Made by a program: the position numbers and the translations under genes. DNA of 64,000 nucleotides from Pseudoalteromonas caenipelagi (lineage in GTDB: Bacteria; Pseudomonadota; Gammaproteobacteria; Enterobacterales; Alteromonadaceae): the NCBI RefSeq assembly GCF_013140855.1, contig NZ_JABBPG010000006.1, positions 124,001 through 188,000 of the forward strand, in the 5' to 3' direction. Shown here piece after piece: positions 18,859-28,766 of the stretch. Every line of letters starts with the position of its first letter. Within the stretch, counting starts at the first letter, position 1. The notes below the pieces were generated by a model, which had not been told where the DNA came from, ran no database searches, and saw nothing but the letters and a program-made list of their open reading frames with translations.

Positions 18859-19946
18859 GTTTTAAAAATTGACCTTTTTGTTAAGTTTTCATTTAGCGTG
18901 CTAATAACATTATTAGACTCATAACACAGCACAGAGCTGCGCGTAGAACGTTTCATTTCTTGATAACGTTCAGGCTTCATATCTATCAACTCAATTATAC
19001 TTTTAGCAATTGAGTGCTCATTTTTTACGTCAAAAAGTAAACCATTAATACCATGCTTCACGACTTCGTTTACAGGGCTAATGTTAGAGGCTAAAACAGG
19101 AGTACCGCAAGCTAAAGCTTCAACGGCAACTAATCCAAAGCTTTCTCTATGCGTTGGGAAGATAAATGCGCTCATAGCATTGTATTGCTCTACAAGTTGA
19201 CTTTGCGCTAACGCACCATGATAGCGGACTAAAGAGTTAAGCTTTAAACTATCAATCATTTGTCTTAGTTCTTCGACCTGAGCGCCAGTACCATACATAT
19301 TCAGCTCAAAAGAACTCAAACGCTCAGGTGTTTTTGACTTGATAAGCGCAATGGCCTTAAGTAGCTCTGGCCAGCCTTTCCCCTCATCAATACGCGATAC
19401 ATACCCTAAATTAAATTTGTCTTTGATAACTTCAGATTGAGGTTTAAATAAATCGAAGTCAACGCCAGCAGATTCAGAAACAATAACGTTTTGCTTACTG
19501 TACCAAGGATACATGTCTAACAATCTTGTTTTAAAATACTCAGAAGGCACAACAATAGCTGCGCTATGTTTAATCACCCAAGGAGAGCTTAATCCCATTA
19601 TTTTATGTATAAGTGAAGCACCAACTAAATCATCTCCATGTACATTAATAACATATTTAGGTTTGCTAAAGACCAAGAAGGGTAACAAACAAATTGTTGA
19701 ATACGTTAGGTAATGTATATAGACGACATCATAGTTGCGCTTTGCTAATGCAAAAATCCCTTGGTAAATAAAGCGAATGTAACAAAGTAACTTGCGTAGC
19801 CCCTTTGCCCTATGGTCAATCACAACTTTACTCACAATTTCATGGCCAGTTTCTTCAAATTGAGCATAGTTTTTACCGACAAAACTGCCAAACGAAGGAT
19901 CCTTTTCAGAAGGGAAAAGGTTAGAAATAAAACAAATTCTACTCAC
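18849..19946 (-). CDS. Glycosyltransferase family 4
   Basis: A 365-residue GT-B enzyme. The C-terminal nucleotide-sugar domain has [16 protein letters not shown] (near residue 190) and the EX7E-type stretch [20 protein letters not shown] (near 264-283). The N-terminal acceptor domain starts [17 protein letters not shown]. It probably adds one sugar to the lipid-linked repeat unit at the cytoplasmic membrane face. Donor and linkage cannot be read from the sequence. It lies between a GT2 gene (one base away) and ugd (overlapping). Confidence 0.87.
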   Translation of the reverse strand: MSRICFISNLFPSEKDPSFGSFVGKNYAQFEETGHEIVSKVVIDHRAKGLRKLLCYIRFIYQGIFALAKRNYDVVYIHYLTYSTICLLPFLVFSKPKYVINVHGDDLVGASLIHKIMGLSSPWVIKHSAAIVVPSEYFKTRLLDMYPWYSKQNVIVSESAGVDFDLFKPQSEVIKDKFNLGYVSRIDEGKGWPELLKAIALIKSKTPERLSSFELNMYGTGAQVEELRQMIDSLKLNSLVRYHGALAQSQLVEQYNAMSAFIFPTHRESFGLVAVEALACGTPVLASNISPVNEVVKHGINGLLFDVKNEHSIAKSIIELIDMKPERYQEMKRSTRSSVLCYESNNVISTLNENLTKRSIFKTCR

Positions 19947-19947
19947 A

Positions 19948-20826
19948 TTAATCTCGTTTAAAGAGTTCTAGGCGCTTTTTCGCCAACAGAGGGAATAAGG
20001 TCGCTAGCCAAGCACGTATTAATTTGCCGAAGATCGCGGGAGTGAAATATCGTATTACATCCTTGAAAGTCGTTTTTTTTCCTTCACTATAATGCACCAA
20101 AAAATTAAAGCATTTGTGATTGCTTTTAGACATAAGGTGCCCATAGCGATCATAGAATTGATGCAGACCAATTGAACGATTATCAATACTATCCGTGATC
20201 CTTGGTTTATCGTGTGCGGTGTGAACTATATAAGTTGCAGTTCCGACTCGTTTCGCAGCCCCATAGCGAATAATCATCCGCGTCCAAAATTCCCAATCCT
20301 GCGAAGAGACAATGGTGGTATCAAACATACCTGCTTCTATTAATTTTTGCCGCTTGGTAAATATTTGATTTGAAGCCTGATTAAAATTAAGTTGCTGCTC
20401 CAAATTGATAATTAGATCTGAATTCAACAACGACCTACGGATTTTCCCATAGTCCCAAATATAACCACTACAAACAAAGGCGTAATTATCATTATACGCC
20501 TCAAATAAATCAGCTATACGCGTTGGTAAAAATTCATCATCGTCATCTATTCCCGTGGCAAACTCCCCTAATGAGTTTTCAATAGCATAGTTCCGCGCCT
20601 CGCAAGCACCTAGATTTGTTGGAAAACGATGGTAACGAATCTGGCTATATTTTGCGCTCAGTTGCTCTAGGTATTCAGATGTACCATCGGTCGAACCATT
20701 ATCAACAATAAACAGCTCTATATTGGGGTATGTCTGAGAAAGAACTGATGCTACGGCTCTTTTCAATAGAGTTAGTCGATTACAAGTCGGCATCCAAATG
20801 GACACTAATGGCAGTTCTTCTTTCAA
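19948..20826 (-). CDS. Glycosyltransferase family 2
   Basis: A 292-residue GT-A enzyme starting LVSIWMPTCNRLTLLKRAV, with VDNGSTDGT near residue 40 and the metal-binding DDDDE near 97. A basic, hydrophobic C-terminal stretch could lie against the membrane. It overlaps the Wzy gene by four bases and precedes the GT4 gene by one. It likely adds one residue of the repeat unit; the donor is unknown. Confidence 0.88.
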   Translation of the reverse strand: MKEELPLVSIWMPTCNRLTLLKRAVASVLSQTYPNIELFIVDNGSTDGTSEYLEQLSAKYSQIRYHRFPTNLGACEARNYAIENSLGEFATGIDDDDEFLPTRIADLFEAYNDNYAFVCSGYIWDYGKIRRSLLNSDLIINLEQQLNFNQASNQIFTKRQKLIEAGMFDTTIVSSQDWEFWTRMIIRYGAAKRVGTATYIVHTAHDKPRITDSIDNRSIGLHQFYDRYGHLMSKSNHKCFNFLVHYSEGKKTTFKDVIRYFTPAIFGKLIRAWLATLFPLLAKKRLELFKRD

Positions 20827-22100
20827 GCCAGCTCCTTTGGTTCTCTATCAACCCATAACAAAGATAAAAAGCAGCCAAGTGCAATACCCAATGTGCCAGA
20901 CATCCATACATGCCCACTTAATTGAGCTAAGAACAGTAATATAAACGAACCGACAACAACACAAGGGCTATATTTTGATTTAGAATCAACAAATTGCTTT
21001 AATGATTTAGTAAATGTAAATAAGTAAAATGCTAGGCACACCAATAGCCCAAAAAAACCAAACCATACCAATGTATCTACCACATCAATTTCAGCGGAAT
21101 ATTTAATGGGTAAAAACTGTGCTATACCTGCGCTCCCCACGCCTATGAACTGTTGCCATGTATCTAAGTATTCGATATACACTACCCATAAGTCATATGC
21201 ATACATATCTCGCCCAGATAAAATAACTCCAAGGACTCCTTTTTCCGTTAATACCCAAAGAAACTTATCATATAACCCAATAGCCTTTAGTAGATCAGCA
21301 ATAAGAAGCATAATGATGGTCGCAACAATACAAAGAGGAACTAAGATATATGCTTTTAACTTAGTAAATTTGAAAACCTTTTCTCTCTCATTTGCGAGGG
21401 GGATCAAAAATATAAGTAATAATGCGGATAGCATTGCTGTTTTAGTTGCAACCAAAAAGCCAAAAAATAGTGTCACTAGTGAAAAGATAAAGTACCACTT
21501 ACGCTGATAATTCCAAAACCAGTGCAGAACAAAAGAAAATAAGACGATCATCGTTGCACCAAGCTCATTTGCAGCGTAAATATAACCATTGGAGCCAGCT
21601 GTTTCACCATCCCTTAATGAGTAACTGGCACGCCCAAAGCCGAGTGCCCCAATGAGTAAGTTAATGCTCAAAATGAGAAAGTTACTGAGTAAGATCCTCT
21701 CAAGCCACTTGACTGTAAAAGCTCTCCAATGCATGGCCAATAACCCAAAGTACACAAAAATAGACATAGGCAATAGCATTTTATAGACGAGTGAAAAGTC
21801 AGCAATAAAAAAAGCTAAATCAGCTTTACTTAGTAGCTGTAGGACGGGGCCGATCAGCAAAAAGCCCAGCACACTACACAATACTGTAAAATAATTGGGA
21901 TTTAGCACAAAGACTAAAGTAAATATCAAAATTGTGAGAGGAAGCTTAAATAGCAGAGAAATCTTTAAATCTACTCCTAACTGTATCACGGTAAAACCCG
22001 ATGCAATATCAGCCAAAAGGTAAATACTCATCATAAGCACACAAATTTTATGCGCCATAGATGGCTCGGATTGACTACTCGCTACCTGTACTTGTTCCAT
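20823..22100 (-). CDS. wzy: O-antigen/polysaccharide polymerase-like membrane protein (Wzy candidate)
   Basis: A 425-residue integral membrane protein with about ten to twelve hydrophobic segments and a larger hydrophilic loop around residues 265-335, the Wzy/O-antigen ligase-like layout. Wzy proteins share little sequence, so the call rests on topology and position between glycosyltransferases and Wzz. It would polymerise lipid-linked repeats in the periplasm. An O-antigen ligase (WaaL) cannot be excluded, but setting and operon favour polymerase. Confidence 0.75.
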   Translation of the reverse strand: MEQVQVASSQSEPSMAHKICVLMMSIYLLADIASGFTVIQLGVDLKISLLFKLPLTILIFTLVFVLNPNYFTVLCSVLGFLLIGPVLQLLSKADLAFFIADFSLVYKMLLPMSIFVYFGLLAMHWRAFTVKWLERILLSNFLILSINLLIGALGFGRASYSLRDGETAGSNGYIYAANELGATMIVLFSFVLHWFWNYQRKWYFIFSLVTLFFGFLVATKTAMLSALLLIFLIPLANEREKVFKFTKLKAYILVPLCIVATIIMLLIADLLKAIGLYDKFLWVLTEKGVLGVILSGRDMYAYDLWVVYIEYLDTWQQFIGVGSAGIAQFLPIKYSAEIDVVDTLVWFGFFGLLVCLAFYLFTFTKSLKQFVDSKSKYSPCVVVGSFILLFLAQLSGHVWMSGTLGIALGCFLSLLWVDREPKELA

Positions 22101-22645
22101 TAGAAGTTACCAGGCTTTTCATCTAACAATCGACGATATGCTTCTATATATTCTTGAGTCGGTTTTATCACCTTAGCTGGATTTCCTGCTGCAACGTGAC
22201 CTGCAGGAATATCCCTCGTCACCACACTTCCCGCACCGATAACACAGTCATCGCCGATGTGAACTCCAGGTAGAACAATACTTCCCCAGCCGATAAAGAC
22301 GTTATTTCCTATCGTAATAGGTGATCTGTAAGAGCGCCTTGATCCCCGGAGATAACTTTGTTCATGAACAATGAGTTCATCCAAAAATAAAGTAGGTGAC
22401 GCATCATGCCCTAATAGGGTTGCTCCTGTTATAGTACAATTATCACCAATGAAGAATTTATCTCCTTTGCTTGACGATGATAAAGTAGTATTGATAATCA
22501 CGCAGTTATCCCCAATAGTTGCACCTTGAGACCGATAGCGAGCCATAATACATTGATGGGCTAGTCTATCAGTAAGGTTCTGTAACTTGGAAATGGGCAA
22601 TAAACGGCTGGCGACTTTGGCACATAAATAAGCAAACCTAATCAT
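22100..22645 (-). CDS. Left-handed beta-helix acyltransferase (hexapeptide repeat)
   Basis: A 181-residue protein with hexapeptide repeats (ITIGNNVFIGWGSIVLPG, IGDDCVIGAGSVV) and the family C-terminal NPAKVIK. It belongs with the WcaF/NodL/Maa-type O-acetyltransferases and probably acetylates a sugar of the repeat unit with acetyl-CoA. Its start overlaps the GT4 stop by eight bases, and its stop abuts Wzy. It lacks the extended N-terminal domain of NeuD-type enzymes. Confidence 0.85.
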   Translation of the reverse strand: MIRFAYLCAKVASRLLPISKLQNLTDRLAHQCIMARYRSQGATIGDNCVIINTTLSSSSKGDKFFIGDNCTITGATLLGHDASPTLFLDELIVHEQSYLRGSRRSYRSPITIGNNVFIGWGSIVLPGVHIGDDCVIGAGSVVTRDIPAGHVAAGNPAKVIKPTQEYIEAYRRLLDEKPGNF

Positions 22646-23840
22646 ATGTCGCTAGCTCCTTAGCCAACTTGAGCCAGCTAAACTTCGATTCAGCTAAATC
22701 ACGGTTCTCAACTTGGAAAGACTCATAAGCAAGCTCACTGAGCGATATATAGTTTTGCATCGCGGCTGAAAATGCTGTGGGGGAATACTCTTCAAGTAGT
22801 ATATTTTTCGTTTCTGATAACATTTCACTGGTTGCAGTTATAATACTTGTGCTGGACTTCGCTGCGATGATAGGAAGTCCACACGCTAATGCTTCAAGTA
22901 TCGTTTGTCCTAGAGGCTCATATGTCGAAGACATAATAAAGAAATCGGCAGCTTGATAATATTTTTCAGGGCAACTTTGACGCCCCAAAAACTTAATTTG
23001 CTCACTTACCTGTAGTTCATGAGATAGTTTTTTTAATTCTGCTTCTTCAGGACCTTCGCCCAATAGCCATAGCTGCGCACTACTATCGTTCAATGAATGC
23101 AATGCCTTTATTGCTGTATCAAAGCCTTTCGCCTTAACAAATCTACCAATACAGAAAAACACAGGTCCAGCGGTCTTGATTCCCAGACTCTCGCGCCGAA
23201 TTAATTTTTCGCTACGCTTTAATATAGTAAAACGCGCCAGACTAACACCTGGTTTGCAAATGTAAATTGGCTTAGTACGATTGATTCTTCTTATCTGATC
23301 GCGCATATTTTCACTAAAAACAAATAATTTATCAGTGAAAGAAAACGCTAACTTCTGCATTGTTTTATGTAACGCAAAAGAAAGCTTACTTTTTACCAAG
23401 CCAATTACACTATTTTGTATTTGTAAACTCGCCCTAGTCTCATTTTCAACTACTCCAGGCACGAGGTATACAATATTTTTGTATCCTACAACTTTGAGTA
23501 ATACTAAATTAAAGTGAAAACGACATATAGTTACTTGTGGTTGGTACAATTTGAGCAACTTTTTATATAATCGGATAGCGTTGAGCGCATGCTTGGCAAA
23601 CCCTAAGAAACCAGAGCCCTGCTTAGCTTTATATCTATATATAGTAACGCCATCTTCATCTTCAAACTCACAAAGTTCTTTATTCTCAGGATTCAAATCA
23701 CTGGCGATAATTACAACTTGATACCCCAAGTTTTTATACTCTTGACCGAGGTGGTACAAAGAGTTTTCTATACCACCAATATTAGGTTTGTACTGGTTGC
23801 TAGTAAGAAACACACACGGCTGAGAAGTTTTATTATTCAT
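22638..23840 (-). CDS. Glycosyltransferase family 4
   Basis: A 400-residue GT-B enzyme. The N-terminal domain begins VFLTSNQYKPNIGGIENSLY, typical of GT4 with a GGxE motif. The C-terminal half has FCIGRFVKAKGFDTAI (near residue 228) and MSSTYEPLGQTILEALACGL (near 303-322) with the EX7E-type pair. It is the second gene after wzz, overlapping it by four bases. It likely transfers a hexose or deoxyhexose to the lipid-linked intermediate; specificity is unknown. Confidence 0.87.
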   Translation of the reverse strand: MNNKTSQPCVFLTSNQYKPNIGGIENSLYHLGQEYKNLGYQVVIIASDLNPENKELCEFEDEDGVTIYRYKAKQGSGFLGFAKHALNAIRLYKKLLKLYQPQVTICRFHFNLVLLKVVGYKNIVYLVPGVVENETRASLQIQNSVIGLVKSKLSFALHKTMQKLAFSFTDKLFVFSENMRDQIRRINRTKPIYICKPGVSLARFTILKRSEKLIRRESLGIKTAGPVFFCIGRFVKAKGFDTAIKALHSLNDSSAQLWLLGEGPEEAELKKLSHELQVSEQIKFLGRQSCPEKYYQAADFFIMSSTYEPLGQTILEALACGLPIIAAKSSTSIITATSEMLSETKNILLEEYSPTAFSAAMQNYISLSELAYESFQVENRDLAESKFSWLKLAKELATYD

Positions 23841-24763
23841 TGTCCCTTCGCCCTAGAGCTCAAAGCTAATACAAATGTAATTACGAGCGAGAATAAACCA
23901 CCCAACAACGTAATCCCTAAGCAAATAATCGCGCGTGATGGTCCTGACTTTTCTTCTGGTAAAATAATCGGAGATAATGGTTTTAGTAAATGATAATCCC
24001 CTATGGATGATAAGAGTTTAGAACGAGTTTGCTCCGCTATTAACTCATAAAACACGGTTTGCAATTCTGCTATGCTTGTTTCAGATGCTCGATCTTTTAA
24101 GTAGTTAATTGCTTCTTCAGCTTCATCTTTATCCTTTTTACGCCAAAACTCGTTAACATCCTCTATTAACCATTGCAAAATTTTCACTGATAACTCTGGG
24201 GATACAGTAGTCACTTTGATCTCAACCAAGCCTTTTTTCTTCATATACAAAGCATCAATACTCTTAGTTAAAGCAATATAACCTTCCCAAGGTGTAGGTA
24301 TCACACTCTTGCCTGGTTGTGCTTTTCTTACCCAAGTCTTAGTCTCAGGGTTGTACTGTTCTAGATCGTAGATATAAGTGTTTGTTTGTTGATCCCATAA
24401 CTCCAACGCCAGTATTTCGGGTAACAAAGCTCTTTTTTCGATAAATGTATGCAAAAAGCCCCTGCTTTTCATAAATTCTAAGGCTGCATCAATATCGTTA
24501 CCGTCATTACCTCCTAATGAGATACCAGCCACACTCGCCAATCCACCAAATTGACCAGCGAGTTTTGACAGCCCGCCCCCCTCGTTTGAGTTTGTAGGGA
24601 CTAAGTAGCTTTTAGCTGTATATAGATTCGGTTGATTAATGGCGATAAATACCGACAGTACCGCAGATAACAAAGTACCTATGATAACGACCCACTTATA
24701 TTTCAAGATGCGAGCAAAAGTAGAGCTTATATCCTGCTCGATAGCACTATGATTACTATCCAT
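23837..24763 (-). CDS. wzz: Wzz-type chain-length determinant
   Basis: A 308-residue inner-membrane protein with two helices, near residues 25-48 (WVVIIGTLLSAVLSVFIAI) and 275-300, flanking a periplasmic domain with coiled-coil tendency (near 200-250). There is no kinase domain, in contrast to Wzc. It sets the chain length of Wzy polymer. It is the first gene of the glycosyltransferase operon and has its own extended -10 promoter candidate about 40 bases upstream. Wzc already fills a co-polymerase role, so a second co-polymerase suggests a second polymer (for example O-antigen) or two length classes. Confidence 0.87.
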   Translation of the reverse strand: MDSNHSAIEQDISSTFARILKYKWVVIIGTLLSAVLSVFIAINQPNLYTAKSYLVPTNSNEGGGLSKLAGQFGGLASVAGISLGGNDGNDIDAALEFMKSRGFLHTFIEKRALLPEILALELWDQQTNTYIYDLEQYNPETKTWVRKAQPGKSVIPTPWEGYIALTKSIDALYMKKKGLVEIKVTTVSPELSVKILQWLIEDVNEFWRKKDKDEAEEAINYLKDRASETSIAELQTVFYELIAEQTRSKLLSSIGDYHLLKPLSPIILPEEKSGPSRAIICLGITLLGGLFSLVITFVLALSSRAKGQ

Positions 24764-24801
24764 ATAGTTTTATAACCAAATAACCAACAAAAATGGCCGA
24801 C

Positions 24802-24810
24802 ATTATAGCA
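24802..24810 (-). promoter_or_regulatory. Extended -10 promoter candidate for the wzz operon
   Basis: Minus-strand TGCTATAAT is a perfect TGnTATAAT extended -10 element. The predicted start leaves about 32 untranslated bases before the wzz ATG. The -35 region is weak, as expected for extended -10 promoters. Confidence 0.5.
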
Positions 24811-24834
24811 AAATTGCAGCCCTTTAAAATAGCG

Positions 24835-24863
24835 TTTATAGGAATCATGCGTTCCTTTATAAA
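24835..24863. promoter_or_regulatory. Imperfect inverted repeat upstream of the wzz promoter
   Basis: TTTATAGGAA and TTCCTTTATAAA form imperfect arms around a seven-base spacer. The site lies just upstream of the -35 region of the wzz promoter candidate, so it could bind an activator or repressor. No T-tract marks it as a terminator. Confidence 0.3.
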
Positions 24864-24991
24864 GTTATAAAACAAGCACAGTTAAAAAACGGACCTTATT
24901 TACAAAAAAAAACACTTCCTTGGTTACGATTGATGTATTGTGCTAATCATGTAATGTTGTTTGCATTTTTATAAATTGTGACTAATGCTAA

Positions 24992-25020
24992 TTGTTCGAC
25001 TATGCTCTTTGCTTTATATG
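24992..25020 (+). promoter_or_regulatory. Sigma-70 promoter candidate for the plus-strand wecA-like gene
   Basis: TTGTTC (24992-24997), a 17-base spacer, and TATATG (25015-25020). The predicted start lies about 90 bases before the GTG of the wecA-like gene. Confidence 0.4.
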
Positions 25021-25117
25021 GGGACGAGCAATTCTGTACATATTATGCGTATTAACAAAATGATAAGGCGCGTTAGTCGACGTTTCTATTACCAACTCAA
25101 ACTAGGTATTGTTTAAA

Positions 25118-26233
25118 GTGATAGTAAATAACTTAAGTGTGTTTCTCGCGGCCTTTGTGAGCCTCTTTCTGTTCCGGAAGTTGGCAAAAGTGATAAACTT
25201 AGTTGACACTCCTAATGAAAGAAAGCACCATGTAGGGAAAATTCCTCTGGTCGGAGGACTATCAATTTTCATTATTGTTTTCAGTTACTTATGCGTCTCC
25301 CCCTCAACTTTAAGCCATTCAAATCTATACCTGTGTTCTGCGGGTTTTTTACTACTTATTGGAGTTTGGGACGATTTAAAAGATTTGGACTTTAAACTAA
25401 GACTCGCAATACAAGCATTTACGTCTTTAGTTATGATGATAGGTGGCGAACTGGTCTTAACCAACTTGGGCTACCTTATCGGTCCATTCGAGTTAAACAT
25501 CTTTTATATTGGCTACTTTTTGACATTTATTGCAGTAATTGGAGCAATAAATGCCTTCAACATGGTGGACGGTATAGATGGTCTACTTGGAGGTATGGCA
25601 ACCGTTACTTTTGGTGCTATGTCTGTATTATTTCTCTTGTCTGGGCACACACAACTATTGTCTTTCTCGCTAGTTATTGTGATTGCAACTATCCCTTATA
25701 TTTTAATGAATATTGGTATTCCTTTTGGTGCTAGGTTTAAGGTTTTTATGGGAGATGCGGGCAGTACGGTGATTGGATTTACGGTAGTCTGGTTACTTAT
25801 AGAAGGTTCACAAGGACCCTCTCGCTCGTTTGATGCGATAACTGGACTTTGGATAACCGCAGTACCAGTTATGGATGCGCTATCAACGATTTTTAGAAGG
25901 CTAAAAAAAGGGCAGTCACCATTTAAACCAGACAGAGAACATTTGCATCATATTCTTATTCGTCTTGGCTTAACACCAAGACTGGCATTACTTGCCATTT
26001 GCTTTATCGCTTTCGTGTTCGCCACATTTGGTGTTATCTCAGAGGTAATCGGGATACCTAATTACATTATGTTCTGGGGCTTTATATTAGTTAACTTTGC
26101 CTACTTTTATATTATGAGTAGGATCTGGCGCATTACAGTGAGAATTCGCCGTCGTTTTGGGATAAGATCTAACAGTAAACCCCGACAGAGCTATGTAAAA
26201 GAAGAGCCTTTGACTAACCCATCTAGAGGATAG
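25118..26233 (+). CDS. WecA-like undecaprenyl-phosphate GlcNAc-1-phosphate transferase (copy 2)
   Basis: Integral membrane enzyme starting repeat-unit synthesis on undecaprenyl phosphate. It has about ten membrane segments and the PNPT motifs NAFNMVDGIDGLLGG, FMGDAGSTVIGFTVVW and FKPDREHLHH. The frame is open from TTG at 25109, but GTG at 25118 lines up with the start of the paralogue at 28767-29861 and has AGG 11 bases upstream, giving 371 residues. The two copies are closely similar along their length but point in opposite directions. UDP-GlcNAc is the usual substrate; UDP-GalNAc or a bacillosamine derivative is possible. Confidence 0.87.
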   Translation: MIVNNLSVFLAAFVSLFLFRKLAKVINLVDTPNERKHHVGKIPLVGGLSIFIIVFSYLCVSPSTLSHSNLYLCSAGFLLLIGVWDDLKDLDFKLRLAIQAFTSLVMMIGGELVLTNLGYLIGPFELNIFYIGYFLTFIAVIGAINAFNMVDGIDGLLGGMATVTFGAMSVLFLLSGHTQLLSFSLVIVIATIPYILMNIGIPFGARFKVFMGDAGSTVIGFTVVWLLIEGSQGPSRSFDAITGLWITAVPVMDALSTIFRRLKKGQSPFKPDREHLHHILIRLGLTPRLALLAICFIAFVFATFGVISEVIGIPNYIMFWGFILVNFAYFYIMSRIWRITVRIRRRFGIRSNSKPRQSYVKEEPLTNPSRG

Positions 26234-26311
26234 TATCTAAATTTATTAACATGAGTAATAGTCATAAAATTATGAATAAAAATAAATATTTAATTTCCCT
26301 ATGACTCAAGG

Positions 26312-27460
26312 TTATTTTTGTGACTCTTCGTAAATTTTTACAATACTAGTTACATTTCTCTCATTCGAAAAAGTGTCTTTGATTCTCTCCCTATTTTTCA
26401 AAGATTGTAGAGGTTTAGCTTCAAAAAGTACCCTCACAGCTTCCATGAGTCCACGACTATCCTTTTGCTTTACGACTTGTATCGTATCTTTAAGACAAAC
26501 GCTGGCTAGCTCAGAAAGTCCACCACACTCTGTCACAACTGTAGGTAAGCCCATTGCCATTGCTTCTAGAGCCGCAACACCAAAGGATTCTTCCTGCGCT
26601 GTAACATCGTCTTTTATTGACGGTTGTACATAAATATTGTGTTCAGACAGTAAGCTAGGTAATTCATCATGATTAATATAAGATATAATCTTTACTTGAT
26701 GTTGCATATTCATACTTTTTATCTGTTGAGCCAACTCATTTTCTAAAGCACCACTACCAACTAGTGTCAACTGAGCGCGAGGGTATTGTTCTAATAACAT
26801 ACTAAAAGCTTCGATTAGGAAGATATGCCCTTTGCAAGGAATAAAGCGGCCAACACATATTATTCTCAACTCATCAAATTCAACATTACTTGTATAAGTC
26901 GTAAAACAGCGATTGATCGCATTATACACAATCGAAATTTTATCTTTTGGGATAGCTAAGTTTTGGATGGTTTTTTGCCTTAAAAACTTAGATGGTACCG
27001 TCCAGAATACGTTCTTCTTTTTGCCAGCTTTAGAAAGTACACGCTGATATTTTTTTCTAATTAAAGGCTCACTATTTACATCTGAGCCATGTAATGAAGC
27101 CACCAAAGGAATGTTAAGCCCCAACCTCTCACTTACATGTATACACGTTTTTACCGCATGTCCAGTGTGACAATGGATCACATCTGGCTTAAACTCATCT
27201 ATCACCATCTCCCAAGCATCATAGTCTATTAGATACGGCAACAACTCAAAACGAAATGCTAAAGCGTGAGTTAAACGCCCATTAAACACTTTTTTAATTG
27301 CCGCGACATATACTGTAGAAAATGGGCGATTCGGTTTGTTTACCCTATTGGCTGTAAGTACTGCAGACGTTATCCCCTCTTTTTCGATACTCATTACTTG
27401 ATCATAAATGAATGTTTCTGTGGTAATGGAAAAATTAGGTATGTAATGTAAGACTCTCAT
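26312..27460 (-). CDS. Glycosyltransferase family 4
   Basis: A 382-residue GT-B enzyme. It contains CHTGHAVKTCIHVSERLG and VASLHGSDVNSEP (near residue 138) in the N-terminal domain, and ICVGRFIPCKGHIFLIEAF (near 195) with QEESFGVAALEAMAMGLPTV (near 288) in the C-terminal domain. It overlaps the Wzx gene by 26 bases and is the last gene of a three-gene minus-strand unit wecA-wzx-GT. It faces the plus-strand wecA-like gene across 78 bases with no obvious terminator. Confidence 0.87.
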   Translation of the reverse strand: MRVLHYIPNFSITTETFIYDQVMSIEKEGITSAVLTANRVNKPNRPFSTVYVAAIKKVFNGRLTHALAFRFELLPYLIDYDAWEMVIDEFKPDVIHCHTGHAVKTCIHVSERLGLNIPLVASLHGSDVNSEPLIRKKYQRVLSKAGKKKNVFWTVPSKFLRQKTIQNLAIPKDKISIVYNAINRCFTTYTSNVEFDELRIICVGRFIPCKGHIFLIEAFSMLLEQYPRAQLTLVGSGALENELAQQIKSMNMQHQVKIISYINHDELPSLLSEHNIYVQPSIKDDVTAQEESFGVAALEAMAMGLPTVVTECGGLSELASVCLKDTIQVVKQKDSRGLMEAVRVLFEAKPLQSLKNRERIKDTFSNERNVTSIVKIYEESQK

Positions 27461-28712
27461 TCGCCTGCTCTGTTAATCGCTTCAAAATCAGTGGAAATTT
27501 CCACGCTATAGTTAAAAAGTACTGTAAAAAAATCGCAAGCAATACGCCCCAAAGTTCAATATATGGGCCCAATATAACAATAGCCAAACACAATACTAAA
27601 TTAGAGATAAGAGTAATATAAAAGAGCTTTTTGACATACCCAAGCGCTAGAAAAACAGGGTGAATGGGCGTAAATGCAGTAGCAACCGCATGCATAATTA
27701 AGAATGCGCCAATATGCCATTTATACTCGACTAGTTCCTGCGAAAACATTGCTAGAATCCAATAATCAGCAGTCATGGTGGCAAATAACACAACAACTAA
27801 TGATGGAACAAGCAAGAATAATATTAGTTTGCTCATAGCATAGCGTACTTTACTATAAGCTTTTTCAGCCAGTAAGTTGCTCACTTCAGGGTATAAAACT
27901 TGATTCAAAGGCCCTGTAACTTTTGTTGATATTGTCGCTATTTGTTTTATTACTCTATATGCGCCAGCGGCACCAACAGATACGACAGCGCCAACAAGTA
28001 TGTTATCTAATTGCTTAACGGGTATATCTGCCAAAGCCGTTAAATGTACAGTGTAGTTAAACTTATTAAAGGTGCCTTTATCTGTATTAGACATTTTTTT
28101 ACTACATTGAGTACCAAGTAATTGCTTAATTGGCTGTATTGAACATAGCTGAATATATATAACACCAATAGTTAATGATAGCAGGTATGATATGACGTAA
28201 AACTCAATACTATAAGACTGCCAGTAACCTACTAAAGCACATACAAAAAATATCACAGCACTAATAACACTCTGCAACGCCAACACAGTATAGCGTTCGT
28301 GGTATCTTAAAACACCTATCGCGACACTAGTTTGATTTACAAGTATATAAAGAGAAGAGTATTTTAATAAGTGGGAATATTCACTTAAATCAAAAAAAGA
28401 TAAATATAAATCCGTAAGACACACAGCAAGTAAAGTGCCCAATACTGCACATAAAAAATCGTAGTAAAGGGTTAACTTTATAAGCGAAGCCTTATCTTTT
28501 TCAAGGTGAAGGTAGCGTATTAGCCCTTGCCATGCTTGCGGGTTAAAACACAAACTTATAACCAAAATATAGCTTTGTAGTAGCGTAACAGCACCGAACG
28601 ACTCTACCCCTAATGCTTTCAATGCCACCGCTACTGATAAAAAGTTCAAGACGGACGCTGAAAGGTTTCCTCCAAGTAAAACACTTGCCTGCTTCATTAA
28701 TTTACGAAACAC
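27435..28712 (-). CDS. wzx: Polysaccharide flippase, MOP/Wzx family (copy 1)
   Basis: A 425-residue protein with about twelve hydrophobic segments, starting KQASVLLGGNLSASVLNFLS and then GVESFGAVTLLQSY, the N-terminal pattern of Wzx/RfbX proteins. It would flip lipid-linked repeat units across the inner membrane. It lies between the WecA homologue and a GT4 gene on the same strand. A second flippase is at 31053-32327, so two polymers or a recent exchange of modules is likely. Confidence 0.85.
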   Translation of the reverse strand: MFRKLMKQASVLLGGNLSASVLNFLSVAVALKALGVESFGAVTLLQSYILVISLCFNPQAWQGLIRYLHLEKDKASLIKLTLYYDFLCAVLGTLLAVCLTDLYLSFFDLSEYSHLLKYSSLYILVNQTSVAIGVLRYHERYTVLALQSVISAVIFFVCALVGYWQSYSIEFYVISYLLSLTIGVIYIQLCSIQPIKQLLGTQCSKKMSNTDKGTFNKFNYTVHLTALADIPVKQLDNILVGAVVSVGAAGAYRVIKQIATISTKVTGPLNQVLYPEVSNLLAEKAYSKVRYAMSKLILFLLVPSLVVVLFATMTADYWILAMFSQELVEYKWHIGAFLIMHAVATAFTPIHPVFLALGYVKKLFYITLISNLVLCLAIVILGPYIELWGVLLAIFLQYFLTIAWKFPLILKRLTEQANESLTLHT

Positions 28713-28766
28713 TCTGCTGCCTTTTTAGATTGATATTGGCCACCACTTTGCAGTGTAATTTGATAT

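Larger units (their letters stand above)
24764..25117. other. Divergent intergenic region between wzz and wecA-like gene
   Basis: 354 bases, AT-rich, without a supported gene. It carries a minus-strand promoter candidate for wzz, a plus-strand promoter candidate for the wecA-like gene and an imperfect inverted repeat between them (all entered separately). No JUMPstart/ops element was found here. Confidence 0.6.
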
